DNA of 64,000 nucleotides from Prevotella sp. (GCA_022781445.1 JALETQ010000061.1:1-64000); one strand, 5' to 3'; shown: positions 27,300-36,161, counted from the first letter of the stretch. The notes: generated by a model from the sequence alone, not told the origin. Translations and numbers: made by a program.

Positions 27300-27803
27300 A
27301 TGAAGAGAACCATCTTGATGGGCATGTTGGCATTGCTGCCCTTCTTTTCGCAAGCCCAGATGCGCTTCGGCTACATCAGCATGACCCATGCTTTGGAAGC
27401 CATGCCCGGTTATTTGGAATCCCGGCAGCAGCTCGACAGGCTGCGTGACCAGTACGAAGCCGAACTGAACCGTGCCCAAAATGAGTTCAACACGAAGTAT
27501 GAGGAGTTTCTCGAAGAACAAAAAGGCCTGGCTCCCAACATTCTTCAGAAACGACAGATGGAACTTCAAGAGCTGATCGACAAGAATGTTGCATTCCGAA
27601 ACGAGGCGCAACGACTGCTCAAACAAGCTCGCGAAGATGCCTTACAGCCTCTCAACGACAAGCTCAAAGCTGCCATTACGGCAATTTCGCGCGAACGTGG
27701 CTATGCTTTCGTTCTCAACACCGACAGCGATGCCTGCCCCTATATCGACACCTCGCTTGGCGAAGACATCACCAATCTCGTACAACAATACACCGAAAAA
27801 TAA
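27300..27803 (+). CDS. OmpH/Skp-family periplasmic chaperone, copy 3
   Basis: 167 residues with a signal peptide (MKRTILMGMLALLPFFSQAQ). RFGYISMTHALEAMPGYLES opens the mature part, then a coiled coil and YAFVLNTDSDACPYIDTSLG near the end. It is closest in layout to the other two copies but followed by murI after only 4 bases, so it is cotranscribed with that gene. Confidence 0.88.
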   Translation: MKRTILMGMLALLPFFSQAQMRFGYISMTHALEAMPGYLESRQQLDRLRDQYEAELNRAQNEFNTKYEEFLEEQKGLAPNILQKRQMELQELIDKNVAFRNEAQRLLKQAREDALQPLNDKLKAAITAISRERGYAFVLNTDSDACPYIDTSLGEDITNLVQQYTEK

Positions 27804-27807
27804 CTCT

Positions 27808-28644
27808 ATGCCTCTTCCTTCTTCACCGGGTCCCATCGGCGTGTTCGACTCAGGCTATGGCGGACTCACCATCTTGCAGGCCATCCGTCGTGCCCTTCCC
27901 GAGTACGACTATCTCTATCTCGGCGACAACGCACGCGCTCCATACGGCCATCGGTCGTTCGATGTTGTCTATGACTTTACGCGTCAAGCGGTATTGAAGC
28001 TCTTCCAGATGGGATGTCACCTCGTCATTCTCGGTTGTAACACAGCATCGGCAAAAGCCCTGCGTACCATTCAACAGAACGATCTCCCGCTCTGGGACCG
28101 TGAACGAAGGGTTTTGGGTGTCATACGTCCCACAGCCGAAGCCATCAGTGGACTGACTGCCACCCGACATATCGGCATTCTGGCAACCGAGGGAACCATC
28201 AAAAGCTACAGTTACGACATGGAAGTGCGGAAGCTCTGCCCCGATGTAAAGGTCACCGGAGTGGCATGTCCCTTCTGGGTGCCGCTGGTGGAATATCGAG
28301 AGGCCGACGGTGACGGAGCCGACTATTTCGTCAAGAAGCGTATCGACGAAATCATGGCAAAAGATAAGGATATCGATACCCTTATATTAGGTTGCACCCA
28401 CTATCCAATTCTCTTGCCCAAAATCCTGCGATATGTGCCTCAAGGTGTCCGCGTTGTGGCGCAAGGCTCCTATGTCGCCGACAGTCTGCAACGGTATTTG
28501 GAACGTCATCCCGGCATCAAGCACAAGTGTACCACTGGCGGCAGCGTTCATTACATCACCACCGAGAATCCCGATAAGTTCAAAGAAAGTGCCAGCATTT
28601 TCATGAACGAACAACTGTCGGTCGAGCATGTAGACCTCGATTGA
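27808..28644 (+). CDS. murI: Glutamate racemase
   Basis: The start at 27808 gives 278 residues; a longer open frame overlapping ompH is rejected. Family blocks are all present: FDSGYGGLTI at 13-22, GDNARAPYG at 39-47, GCNTAS with Cys77 and GCTHYP with Cys196, the two catalytic cysteines. The enzyme makes D-glutamate from L-glutamate in the cytoplasm for peptidoglycan. It closes the envelope cluster; no terminator is evident. Confidence 0.95.
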   Translation: MPLPSSPGPIGVFDSGYGGLTILQAIRRALPEYDYLYLGDNARAPYGHRSFDVVYDFTRQAVLKLFQMGCHLVILGCNTASAKALRTIQQNDLPLWDRERRVLGVIRPTAEAISGLTATRHIGILATEGTIKSYSYDMEVRKLCPDVKVTGVACPFWVPLVEYREADGDGADYFVKKRIDEIMAKDKDIDTLILGCTHYPILLPKILRYVPQGVRVVAQGSYVADSLQRYLERHPGIKHKCTTGGSVHYITTENPDKFKESASIFMNEQLSVEHVDLD

Positions 28645-28867
28645 CAGTTTCAAGGTCACACACTCTCTTGTTATTCGACATGGCCATTGATACGTCCATA
28701 TGCCTTTGGGCTGATCTATACACCTGTTTCCTGTCTATATTCTCTTGATATGATAAGTCATCCAAGACGGTAGCAACAAAGTAATTGTATGTCTGCGTTT
28801 CCGAAAAGAAACGCCATTTATGTGAAATTGATGCGAGAAATAGGGTTGTTTATGTCTTTTCCGTTCC

Positions 28868-28945
28868 TTTTTATCCCAATCGGTCTGAGAGTGTTTGCTG
28901 CTACATTTCATGCCGTTTATGGCACTTTCCGTCCGGTTTGATTCG
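28868..28945. repeat. Intergenic repeat R8 (left half only)
   Basis: ATCCCAATCGGTCTGAGAGT, then ACATTTCATGCCGTTTAT and CACTTTCCGTCCGG. It matches the left half of R4 and, inverted, 29770-29828, 36287-36352, 38360-38402, 47705-47770 and 53460-53522. Confidence 0.7.
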
Positions 28946-29143
28946 ATTACCTTTTGCAGATTGGTTGTTTTTCTTGAGAATATGGCGGGCAATACCGGAA
29001 AATTACAGTAGTAATCTGCGGACAAGTGGACGATAATCTTTTGAAAACCGTCATGAACTGTATGGGATATTTAGATTTTGCGGTCCGATGACCATGGAGT
29101 TTTATGGATAAGATAGTGATAAAGATGGTAGAGAGGATATCGA

Positions 29144-29345
29144 AAAAGCGGCATGAATCACTCATACCGCTTTTCCGAAAATGTTTGTTTTGTATGGATA
29201 GAACTTCTATTTTCAATCCTTTGCAGGTGAAGAATAGGGTTGCTAACTTCAACAAAACATAGTTTCAACATTTAATAACATAATCTTTACCTTAAATCTA
29301 TCAAACTACTAACCTAATGAAAAAACTACGCATTCTCTCGAACAC
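29144..29345 (-). ncRNA. Probable small RNA (~200 nt) with its own promoter and terminator
   Basis: On the minus strand a promoter (TTTG 29379-29376, 18 bases, TATCTTTG 29357-29350) predicts a start near 29346. About 200 bases on, AAAAGCGGTATGA (29174-29162) pairs with TCATGCCGCTTTT (29156-29144), followed by TCG, an intrinsic terminator. No convincing coding sequence lies between; the best is 37 codons ending inside the terminator stem. The plus strand of this stretch (ACCTTAAATCTATCAAACTA, CTAACCTAATGAAAAAA) looks like a leader of a secreted-protein or SusC-type gene that is no longer there, so the RNA could be a relative of antisense RNAs known at Bacteroides polysaccharide loci (inference). 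Confidence 0.55.
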
Positions 29346-29349
29346 AGTG

Positions 29350-29381
29350 CAAAGATACAGTCTTGTGTGCGCACACAAAAA
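29350..29381 (-). promoter_or_regulatory. Promoter with a perfect 16-base palindrome (candidate operator)
   Basis: The spacer between the -33 TTTG and the -7 TATCTTTG contains TTGTGTGCGCACACAA (29363-29378), a perfect palindrome. A protein bound there would block the promoter. Confidence 0.6.
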
Positions 29382-29519
29382 TATTTCGTTCCCTTTTTTT
29401 ACATTCCTGCTTTATTCTTGATTTAAGTCAAGCAAGGTGTTGATCCGTACTTCGTCAACACCGAAAGTATCTCTGTTGCCGAACTATAGATTTCATTTGA
29501 GCTTCTATCGGTCATGTTC

Positions 29520-29925
29520 ATGGTGTTCAATCCAAATCGATTATTAGGCAGCCAGTTCAACTTTCATGTTGTTTTCGGAGCTTCCCGACCGCATATCGTT
29601 CGCCGGTCGGCATCCAGTCTGTCGTTTATCCCAAATCGGTCATTAGATTCCGAGTCGGTTTCGTTTGATGGTCGGACAGATGGGTTGTCGGTTTGCTGCA
29701 GGTGTAGCGGGTTATGGTAAAGTAAAACGATAGGCAAGATGCCGGCCGGTGAACGAAATCGGATGGAAAGTGAAATGAAAACAACATGAAATGTATAATC
29801 AAACGCTCTAATGACCGATTTGGGTTTATCTTGCATAGCCCGCTATCCTGCAGCAAACCGACAACCCATCTGTCCGGCAATCGAACAATACCGGTTTGGT
29901 TTCTCATGACCGATTCTGTCGGAAC
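29520..29925. repeat. Intergenic repeat R9 (composite, best-preserved)
   Basis: A core element (29626-29828) has inverted ends: TATCCCAAATCGGTCATTAG and CTAATGACCGATTTGGGTTT. 29677-29716 is the inverted partner of 29834-29872 (about 40 bases with few differences). Flanking words at 29523 and 29905 (CTCATGACCGATT) show that at least two copies are nested or abutting. The only other structure in 28645-30086 is the small RNA unit. Confidence 0.8.
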
Positions 29926-29984
29926 GGTTTGGTTTTCCAATCCGCAGCATGTCATTGTCTTGCCTGATACCCGGCGCAACGGAT

Positions 29985-30019
29985 ATAAAAAACATCTGCC
30001 CGTGAAAACGAGCAGATGT
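29985..30019 (-). terminator. Terminator of secDF
   Basis: On the minus strand ACATCTGC ... GCAGATGT forms a stem (30019-30012 with 29999-29992; CGT/ACG extend it), followed by TTTTTTA. It lies about 70 bases beyond the secDF stop codon. Confidence 0.8.
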
Positions 30020-30086
30020 GAGAAGATTATGAGACCGGATGCCTTCCTCCATCGGCAGAGGGAGAAATTAATCCTAAAATTTCCAT

Positions 30087-33071
30087 TTATTCGATGGTCG
30101 CACCCTTCTTGGTGTCTTCTTCGATGGTCTTTTTGCCTAATGTAAGATATGCAATCGGAGCAGCAATGAAGATGGATGACAATGTACCGAATACCACACC
30201 GAGAATCATTGCGAACGAGAAGCTGCGGATACTTTCACCTCCTAAGAAGAAGATACACAACAATACGATAAGCGTCGACAGCGAGGTGTTGATGGTACGG
30301 GTGAGGGTTTGGTTCAGTGAAGCGTTGAACAAACCGTACTTGTCGCGTTTCTTATACAGGCCGAAGTTCTCGCGGATACGGTCGAATACCACCACCTTGT
30401 CATTGATGGAGTAACCGATAACGGTCAGGATGGCGCCGATGAAAGTCTGATCGATTTCGAGTGAGAACGGAACGATGCCCCACAGAGCCGAGTAGAAGCC
30501 CACAACAATGAGGGTATCGAGTGCCAAAGCCACCAACGAACCGATAGAGAATGCCATGTTGCGGAAACGGATCAAGATGTAAATGAAGATAGCGACCAAA
30601 GCCACGATGACCGAAATGATGGCCTTGTGGGTCACATCACGTGCAATGGAGGGACCCACTTTTGTCGAACTGATGATGGAACCGCCATTGCGAACATCCG
30701 GATCTTTGAAAGTCTTGAGATCCTTTTGTGTCACCAAACCGGCTTTCTGCAAAGATCTGAAGAGCTTGGCCTCTGCCTCGTCGTCCACGACAGGGCTGTT
30801 GGATTCGATCTTATAGTTGGTCGAAACACGCACAGTCATGCCGTCGGTACCCAGGGCGAGGGCGTTGGCGGTGTAGCCTTGGAACTCGTTACGCAGGGCT
30901 TTGTTTACCTCTTCGGGCTGGACGGGCTTTTCAAACTTGATGACATAGTTGCGACCGCCGGTGAAATCGATGCTCTTGCTAAGGCCTCTCACGGTGAAGA
31001 ATCCTACAAAGATGATCGCCATCAATGCCCAAATACCGAAGGTTTGCTTGCGCATTCCCATGAAATTTACATTCATGTTCTGCAGCAGGTTGCGTGAGAA
31101 GCCGGTGGTGAAGGTCAGTCCTTGCCACTTGTTTCTGTTCATGCGGCTTTCATAAACAATGCGAGTGAGGAACACTGCAGTGAAAAACGAGCAGCAGATA
31201 CCGATAATCAAGGTGATGGCGAAGCCGCGAACCGGACCTGTACCGATGACGGCAAGGATGATACCGGTGATGATGGAGGTGAGGTTGGAGTCGAAGATGG
31301 CGGAGAAAGCGTTGCTGTATCCTTCACGAAGGGCTTGTGTCAGCTTCTTGCCGGCTTTGAGTTCCTCTTTGGTTCGTTCATATATCAACACGTTGGCATC
31401 GACCGCCATACCCAGTGTCAGGACGATACCGGCGATACCGGGCATTGTTAATGCCGACTGGAACGATGCCATGATACCCATGGTGAAGAACAAGTTGATG
31501 AGCAATGCCGAGTTGGCCACCATGCCGGGGATGAAGCCATACATGGCAATCATGTAGAGCATGAGGACGATGAATGCCACAACGAACGAGATCAGACCTT
31601 GTTGGATGGACTGCGCACCGAGCGACGGACCCACTACTTCTTCTTGTACAATGCGCACAGGTGCTTTCATACGGCCCGATTTGAGGGTGTTTGCCAAGTC
31701 TTTGGTATCTTCGATGGTGAAGTTGCCACTGATCTCCGAGCTGCCACCGCTGATTTCATTGCTGACACGCGGAGCACTGTAAACTACTCCGTCGAGGACG
31801 ATGGCGATGGCTTTGCCCACGTTCAGGCGGGTAAGCTGTGCCCATCGGCGGGCACCGTCGTCGTTCATGGTCATGTTCACGCTCGGTTTACCGGAGAATT
31901 GGTTGAACTCATCTTTTGCCGATTCCACGACATCGCCTTCCAGCGGAGCGCGTCCGTCGGCAGTGGTTATCTTCAAAGCATAAAGTTCATAGATGCGTTT
32001 GTTGTCTTTGATCATGTCCGTCGGTTTGGCACCCCACAGGAGTTTCACGTCAGACGGGATGATTTGTTTGGCAACTTCCGAACGAAGGATGCTGTTGATT
32101 TCGGCGGTATCGCGCACGTTGGCGAGAGCCACGATGCCCAGTTGGCCTTCGAGAGGGTTCAGCATTGCCAGCAACGGATTTGCTTTTTTTGCTTCAGCCA
32201 TTTGTTTTTCGGCAGTTTTCGGAGCTTTTTCCAAGGCCTTCTTGCCTTTTAATGCCAGCTGCGGTTTGGCTGCATCTGCCTTTGGGGCTTTTGTGCTGTC
32301 GTTCACCTGGGTAGTGTCAGCGGTGCTGCCGCCGGCCAAGCGTTGGTCGAGTTGTTGCAGATAGGGCAGGATTTCGTTGGAGTTGAATGTCTCCCAAAAC
32401 TCGAGGTTGGCACTACCCTGCAGCAGCTTACGCATACGTTCGGGGTCTTTCACACCCGGCATTTCCACCATGATGCGTCCTTCTTGTCCTTCGAGCATCT
32501 GGATGTTGGGCTGAACAACACCGAATTGGTCAATACGGTTGGCAATGACGTTCTTGGCATCTACCACCGATTCCGATACTTTGTCGCGCAATATTTTTTC
32601 AACTTCCGAATCCTTGCTGGTGGTTTTCACCTCGGGGAGTTGTTGGGTGGCGAATACTTCGGCCAAACTGTGACCCGGAGCGTTCTTCTGATATGCCTTG
32701 ATGAAGAGTGAAATGAAGTCGCTTTGTGTCTTTTCTTCTTCCTGGCGGGCTTCCTTCATGGCTTTGAGATAAGCCGGATCGGTCTTGTGACCTGCCAAGT
32801 TGTCGACCAAATCGGGAACGGAAACTTCAAGAATGACGTTCATTCCGCCTTTCAGGTCAAGTCCGAGTCCGACTTGTGTTTCCAAACATTTCTGATAAGA
32901 GTAGATACCCAAGAACTTGACGGAGTCTTTATAGTCCTGTCTTGCGATGGGATCTTCAATCTTCGCGGCTTCTTTGTCGTAGTAGCTTGTTGCCACAGAG
33001 AACGACAAGTAGAAGATACTTGCGAGGGTAAGCAAGATCGCGGTGACGATTACAATACCTTTGTTTTGCAT
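30087..33071 (-). CDS. secDF: Fused protein translocase subunit SecDF
   Basis: The 994-residue product joins SecD and SecF in one chain, normal in Bacteroidota. The SecD part has an N-terminal helix, GLGLDLKGGMNVILEV near residue 70, the periplasmic domain and the membrane block with GMAVDANVLIYERTKEEL. The SecF part begins near 620 and has FTGGRNYVIKFEKPV and GYSINDKVVVFDRIRENF. It uses the proton gradient to help pull proteins through SecYEG. An Ala/Lys-rich insert (about 245-310, ALKGKKALEKAPKTAEKQ) lies within the SecD periplasmic region. A -7 box at 33128-33135 precedes it. Confidence 0.96.
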   Translation of the reverse strand: MQNKGIVIVTAILLTLASIFYLSFSVATSYYDKEAAKIEDPIARQDYKDSVKFLGIYSYQKCLETQVGLGLDLKGGMNVILEVSVPDLVDNLAGHKTDPAYLKAMKEARQEEEKTQSDFISLFIKAYQKNAPGHSLAEVFATQQLPEVKTTSKDSEVEKILRDKVSESVVDAKNVIANRIDQFGVVQPNIQMLEGQEGRIMVEMPGVKDPERMRKLLQGSANLEFWETFNSNEILPYLQQLDQRLAGGSTADTTQVNDSTKAPKADAAKPQLALKGKKALEKAPKTAEKQMAEAKKANPLLAMLNPLEGQLGIVALANVRDTAEINSILRSEVAKQIIPSDVKLLWGAKPTDMIKDNKRIYELYALKITTADGRAPLEGDVVESAKDEFNQFSGKPSVNMTMNDDGARRWAQLTRLNVGKAIAIVLDGVVYSAPRVSNEISGGSSEISGNFTIEDTKDLANTLKSGRMKAPVRIVQEEVVGPSLGAQSIQQGLISFVVAFIVLMLYMIAMYGFIPGMVANSALLINLFFTMGIMASFQSALTMPGIAGIVLTLGMAVDANVLIYERTKEELKAGKKLTQALREGYSNAFSAIFDSNLTSIITGIILAVIGTGPVRGFAITLIIGICCSFFTAVFLTRIVYESRMNRNKWQGLTFTTGFSRNLLQNMNVNFMGMRKQTFGIWALMAIIFVGFFTVRGLSKSIDFTGGRNYVIKFEKPVQPEEVNKALRNEFQGYTANALALGTDGMTVRVSTNYKIESNSPVVDDEAEAKLFRSLQKAGLVTQKDLKTFKDPDVRNGGSIISSTKVGPSIARDVTHKAIISVIVALVAIFIYILIRFRNMAFSIGSLVALALDTLIVVGFYSALWGIVPFSLEIDQTFIGAILTVIGYSINDKVVVFDRIRENFGLYKKRDKYGLFNASLNQTLTRTINTSLSTLIVLLCIFFLGGESIRSFSFAMILGVVFGTLSSIFIAAPIAYLTLGKKTIEEDTKKGATIE

Positions 33072-33127
33072 TTTGAGTTGATATTATTTATTTTATTTTT
33101 TGCTTTTCCGTGTCGTTTTATAGCGTG

Positions 33128-33135
33128 CAAAGATA
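33128..33135 (-). promoter_or_regulatory. -7 promoter box (TATCTTTG) of secDF
   Basis: TATCTTTG on the minus strand lies about 57 bases before the secDF start codon; no clear -33 TTTG is seen. Confidence 0.5.
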
Positions 33136-33211
33136 ATTATTTTTTCATGTTTTCAGAAATTTCTCTCGGTTTTCTTTGCTTTTTTTGCTTCAAACGACTG
33201 AAAGAACACCC

Positions 33212-33436
33212 TTTAACCCGAATCGGTCATGAGATTCCGAGTCGGTCAAGTGATTCCGAAACGGTTTGGTTTGTTTTTCTATGCGAAGGTTTGTCGGTTT
33301 GTGAAAGCATCACAATCCACGGCAAATAAAACCGCCAAGCGGGATGCCGGTAACCGATAGGATTTGTTCCCTAAGGTGTACTGAATGGCGTGAAATGCAG
33401 AACCAAACTGCCTGCAGGCTGATTTGGGATAGAAAG
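33212..33436. repeat. Intergenic repeat R10
   Basis: Left end AACCCGAATCGGTCATGAGA followed by TTCCGAGTCGG; right part (33385-33433) GGCGTGAAATGCAGAACCAA and GGCTGATTTGGGAT, the inverted sub-terminal module. The interior (CGGTTTGTGAAAGCATCACA, GCGGGATGCCGGTAACCG) is a diverged copy of the R9 interior. Confidence 0.7.
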
Positions 33437-33447
33437 AACTTGCCGTT

Positions 33448-34548
33448 TCAGGAGTCTTTGTGAAACTTCAGGCGGCAGTGGATGGGGTAGTGGTCGGAGG
33501 TTTTGATGCTTTTGTCGACTTCACAGGCGTAGGGTGTGAAACTGTCCGAGCAAAAGATATTGTCGATACGCACATGGATGCTGTTTTCGTGGTAGGAGAA
33601 CCCCGGACCGTTGGCGGTGGCGATATAACAGTCGGTCAGCCTTTTGGCTATCGTTCGGTGGGCATACGAAAGGGGAGTGTCGTTGAAGTCGCCACACACG
33701 ATGATATGTTTGGTTTTACTCTCGGCGATGTATCGTGCCACGGCATCTGCCTGCGGTGCCCTTTTGCGGGCGGCATCCATGAGCTTGTTGGCGAGGCTGC
33801 GCGACACGTCGGTCGGCTTCTCGTCCTTCAAGTCGCCTTGTATCATGCTTTTGAAGCTTTCTTTGTCTTCTTTTGAGAAACCGTTTGTCTCGAGATGGTT
33901 GTTCACCACCAGCACCGTGTCGCCGTCTATCAGCAGCCGGTATGCCATGCTCATGTTTCCCACCGACGAATATTCGATGCGGTCGGTGTCTATGATGGGA
34001 AACTTGCTGAACAGGGTCATGGCATCGCTCTCGGAGTGCTGGCCCGTGAAATGATGGTAGGGATAGGCTTCCTGCAGTTCTTCGAGCAGGTAGTCGTAGC
34101 CCAGTTCGCCGGGCGATGATTCTTGCAGGCACACGATGTCGGCTCCGCTGTTTTTCAGATATTCGACGATGAGGTTGGGCTTAGGCTTTTCCTGATTCCA
34201 TGGTGCAAACCAAAAGACATTGAACGAAAGCACCTTGATGGTGTTTTCGGGCACCTCCTTACCGATATTGAGGGGTGTGTACGCACGGATGGGAGCGAAA
34301 CACAGGATACAGCCTACGAACGAGATGAGCGTGTACCGCAGGCGGAAGAATACCCAGAAGGCGAGCCACGCGATGTTGATGAGCAGAAACAGGGGGAATA
34401 TCAGTCCTAAGATGGAAAAGAAAGGGTGTTGTTCCGAGCTGACCCAGCCCGAATACCCCGACAGCATCATCGCCGATACCGATGCCGCATTGAAGCCGGC
34501 AAGGACGCGAAAGAGCGTCTGTCTTACCGAAGGAGTGCGTGGACTCAT
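33448..34548 (-). CDS. Membrane-anchored endonuclease/exonuclease/phosphatase (EEP) family protein
   Basis: The 366-residue product has two or three N-terminal membrane segments (to about residue 95) and then an EEP-type domain. Landmarks are VLSFNVFWFAPWN (Asn), CLQESS (metal-binding Glu), VVNNHLETNGF, CGDFNDTPLS and TSDHYPIHC (catalytic His). Such proteins hydrolyse phosphodiester or phosphomonoester bonds of nucleic acids, lipids or sugars; the substrate here is unknown. The start codon overlaps the rhomboid stop by 4 bases, so the two are translated together. Confidence 0.88.
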   Translation of the reverse strand: MSPRTPSVRQTLFRVLAGFNAASVSAMMLSGYSGWVSSEQHPFFSILGLIFPLFLLINIAWLAFWVFFRLRYTLISFVGCILCFAPIRAYTPLNIGKEVPENTIKVLSFNVFWFAPWNQEKPKPNLIVEYLKNSGADIVCLQESSPGELGYDYLLEELQEAYPYHHFTGQHSESDAMTLFSKFPIIDTDRIEYSSVGNMSMAYRLLIDGDTVLVVNNHLETNGFSKEDKESFKSMIQGDLKDEKPTDVSRSLANKLMDAARKRAPQADAVARYIAESKTKHIIVCGDFNDTPLSYAHRTIAKRLTDCYIATANGPGFSYHENSIHVRIDNIFCSDSFTPYACEVDKSIKTSDHYPIHCRLKFHKDS

Positions 34549-35486
34549 CGGCGTTTGCTTTGATCGAAGAGGCGTTTTTTCTCCTCTTCCGTCAGACTGT
34601 CGTACCCGCTCTTCCTGATTTTGTCCAAGATGCGGTCGATCTCGTCTTCCTCCCTATGCTTTCTCTCGTTGTATTCGTGGTCTGTTTCCCGGTGTACGGG
34701 ATCCTCCTCATAGGAAACATATTCGTCTTCATGCGACGTTTTTTTGTGGCGGAAGCGGTTGCCTGCCATGCGGTTGAACATCTCCTGTGCGGGGTTCTGC
34801 GTGCGGTTGCCGGACGGGTCGGGATGTTTCTGCCAATACTTGATGAGCAGGTATCCGAAGAGCATGCCGCCGAGGTGGGCGAAATGTGCTACCTGACTGT
34901 TGGAAGTACCCAATGCCGAGAACAGTTCGATGACGACATAGAACATCACAAACCACTTGGCCTTGATGGGAATGGGCAGTGGGAAGATGAAGATTCGTTG
35001 TTCGGGGAAGAGCATTCCGAATGCCAGCAGGATACCATACACGGCTCCCGATGCTCCCACGGTGTTCCATGCGTTGAGTGCATGGGTGTCGGCGGCGGAG
35101 AGACTGAACAGGTCGGCAAACTCGAAAGGCATTCCCGAACTGTTCAAGGTGACATAAAGCGAGCCGAATTGCGACACCTCCTGCAACACACCGGCACCGA
35201 TGCCGCACACCAGATAATAAAACAAAAACCGTCGGGCACCCCACACCTGTTCCACAACGACACCGAACATCCACAGCGCAAACATATTGAAAAAGATGTG
35301 TTCGAAGCCCGCGTGCATGAACATATAGGTGAACAGCTGGTAGAAATGGAAATCGGATGCCATGAAGAAGTGCAGGCCGAAAATGTCATTGAGGAAGATT
35401 CCCTGTCGTTCGAGGACAAATTTTGCCACGAATGCCAGCAGGTTTATGATAAGCAGGTTTTTGGTTACGATGGGTAAATTGCGCAT
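34545..35486 (-). CDS. Rhomboid-family intramembrane serine protease
   Basis: The 313-residue protein has six to seven membrane helices, with the rhomboid catalytic pair: Ser146 in GASGAVYG and His204 in HFAHLGGMLFG. HAGFEHIFFNMFALWMFG (about 58-75) is the conserved first-loop and second-helix block. It cleaves membrane proteins within or near the bilayer. The last ~90 residues are a charged cytoplasmic tail (HKKTSHEDEYVSYEEDPVHR). It is first in a two-gene operon; its transcript leader contains repeat R11. Confidence 0.92.
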   Translation of the reverse strand: MRNLPIVTKNLLIINLLAFVAKFVLERQGIFLNDIFGLHFFMASDFHFYQLFTYMFMHAGFEHIFFNMFALWMFGVVVEQVWGARRFLFYYLVCGIGAGVLQEVSQFGSLYVTLNSSGMPFEFADLFSLSAADTHALNAWNTVGASGAVYGILLAFGMLFPEQRIFIFPLPIPIKAKWFVMFYVVIELFSALGTSNSQVAHFAHLGGMLFGYLLIKYWQKHPDPSGNRTQNPAQEMFNRMAGNRFRHKKTSHEDEYVSYEEDPVHRETDHEYNERKHREEDEIDRILDKIRKSGYDSLTEEEKKRLFDQSKRR

Positions 35487-35509
35487 GATGATAAGTTGAT
35501 TTGCGATGG

Positions 35510-35712
35510 TTGATTCCGGTCGGTCAAGACAGCTTCATGGGGCGTTTCATTTTCTTGACGGTGCTTCCGGACCGTTATCGTCCGCTTGCCGGCTTTTCGT
35601 TTGTCTTTTTGCCTCGGGCATAGTCCGCTACGCCCCCGAAACACGACAATTCGTCTGTCCGGCCGCGAAACAAAACCGGTTCGGCTTCTCGTGACCGATT
35701 GGAGTTTAATGT
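35510..35712. repeat. Intergenic repeat R11 (in the rhomboid leader)
   Basis: TTGATTCCGGTCGGTCAAGA at one end and CTCGTGACCGATTGGAGTTT at the other. The interior has CCGTTATCGTCCGCTTGCCG, CATAGTCCGCTACGCC, ACGACAATTCGTCTGTCCGG and AAACAAAACCGGTTCGG. It fills almost the whole distance between the rhomboid -7 box and start codon. Confidence 0.7.
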
Positions 35713-35716
35713 GTCG

Positions 35717-35724
35717 CAAAATTA
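35717..35724 (-). promoter_or_regulatory. -7 promoter box (TAATTTTG) of the rhomboid operon
   Basis: TAATTTTG on the minus strand gives a predicted leader of about 230 bases that consists of repeat R11. Confidence 0.4.
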
Positions 35725-35829
35725 CGAAAAAACTCCGTTATACGGCCTTAAACAGGACGCTTTGGTGCTTTTTTTTACTTAATTCTTGGCTTTTTTTTAT
35801 TTTTTGTTGGGTGTTTCAAATGAAAATCT

Positions 35830-35837
35830 TATATTTG
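35830..35837 (+). promoter_or_regulatory. -7 promoter box (TATATTTG) of the HU gene
   Basis: TATATTTG lies about 50 bases before the HU start; TTTG at 35803-35806 is 23 bases upstream, slightly long for a -33 element. Confidence 0.5.
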
Positions 35838-35888
35838 CGTGCAGGAAATGGTATGTAATCATTATTACTAATTTATAAATATCAAGTT

Positions 35889-36161
35889 ATGAACAAAACT
35901 CAATTGATCGACAAAATCGCTGAAGGTTCAGGATTAACCAAAGCAGATTCCAAAAAAGCATTGGATGCAACACTCGCAGCAATCAAGGATTTGCTCGCCA
36001 AAGGCGACAAGTTGGCATTGGTCGGTTTCGGCACTTTCAGTGTAAACGAGCGTCCCGCCCGTACCGGAATCAATCCCAGTAACAAGCAGAAGATCACTAT
36101 CGCCGCTAAAAAAGTCGTGAAGTTCAAGCCCGGTGCTGAATTAGGTGATATGGTGAAATAA
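35889..36161 (+). CDS. hup: HU-family DNA-binding protein
   Basis: 90 residues, the standard HU length. MNKTQLIDKIAEGSGLTKAD opens the dimerisation helices; FGTFSVNERPARTGINPSNK is the signature arm (GF-x-F-x-x-x-x-R-x-x-R-x-x-x-N-P) with the Pro that enters the DNA minor groove; FKPGAELGDMVK closes. HU bends and compacts DNA in the cytoplasm. It is a single gene with its own promoter and terminator. Confidence 0.95.
   Translation: MNKTQLIDKIAEGSGLTKADSKKALDATLAAIKDLLAKGDKLALVGFGTFSVNERPARTGINPSNKQKITIAAKKVVKFKPGAELGDMVK

Noticed and set aside
27586..27807. Longer start for murI inside ompH copy 3
   Set aside because: It would overlap the ompH gene by over 200 bases, and homology to glutamate racemases starts at the ATG at 27808.
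28947..29255. 102-codon minus-strand frame overlapping the small RNA unit
   Set aside because: It needs a TTG start, runs through the terminator hairpin and into repeat R8, and shows no protein-like features.
29626..29828. Complete insertion sequence
   Set aside because: The element has inverted ends but only ~200 bases and no transposase reading frame; target-site duplications are not evident by eye.
29626..29979. 117-codon minus-strand frame and similar short frames at 19644-20081, 38368-38688 and 2509-2847
   Set aside because: All lie in the dispersed repeats and translate the same repeat words in different frames; shared peptides come from the DNA repeat, not from gene families.
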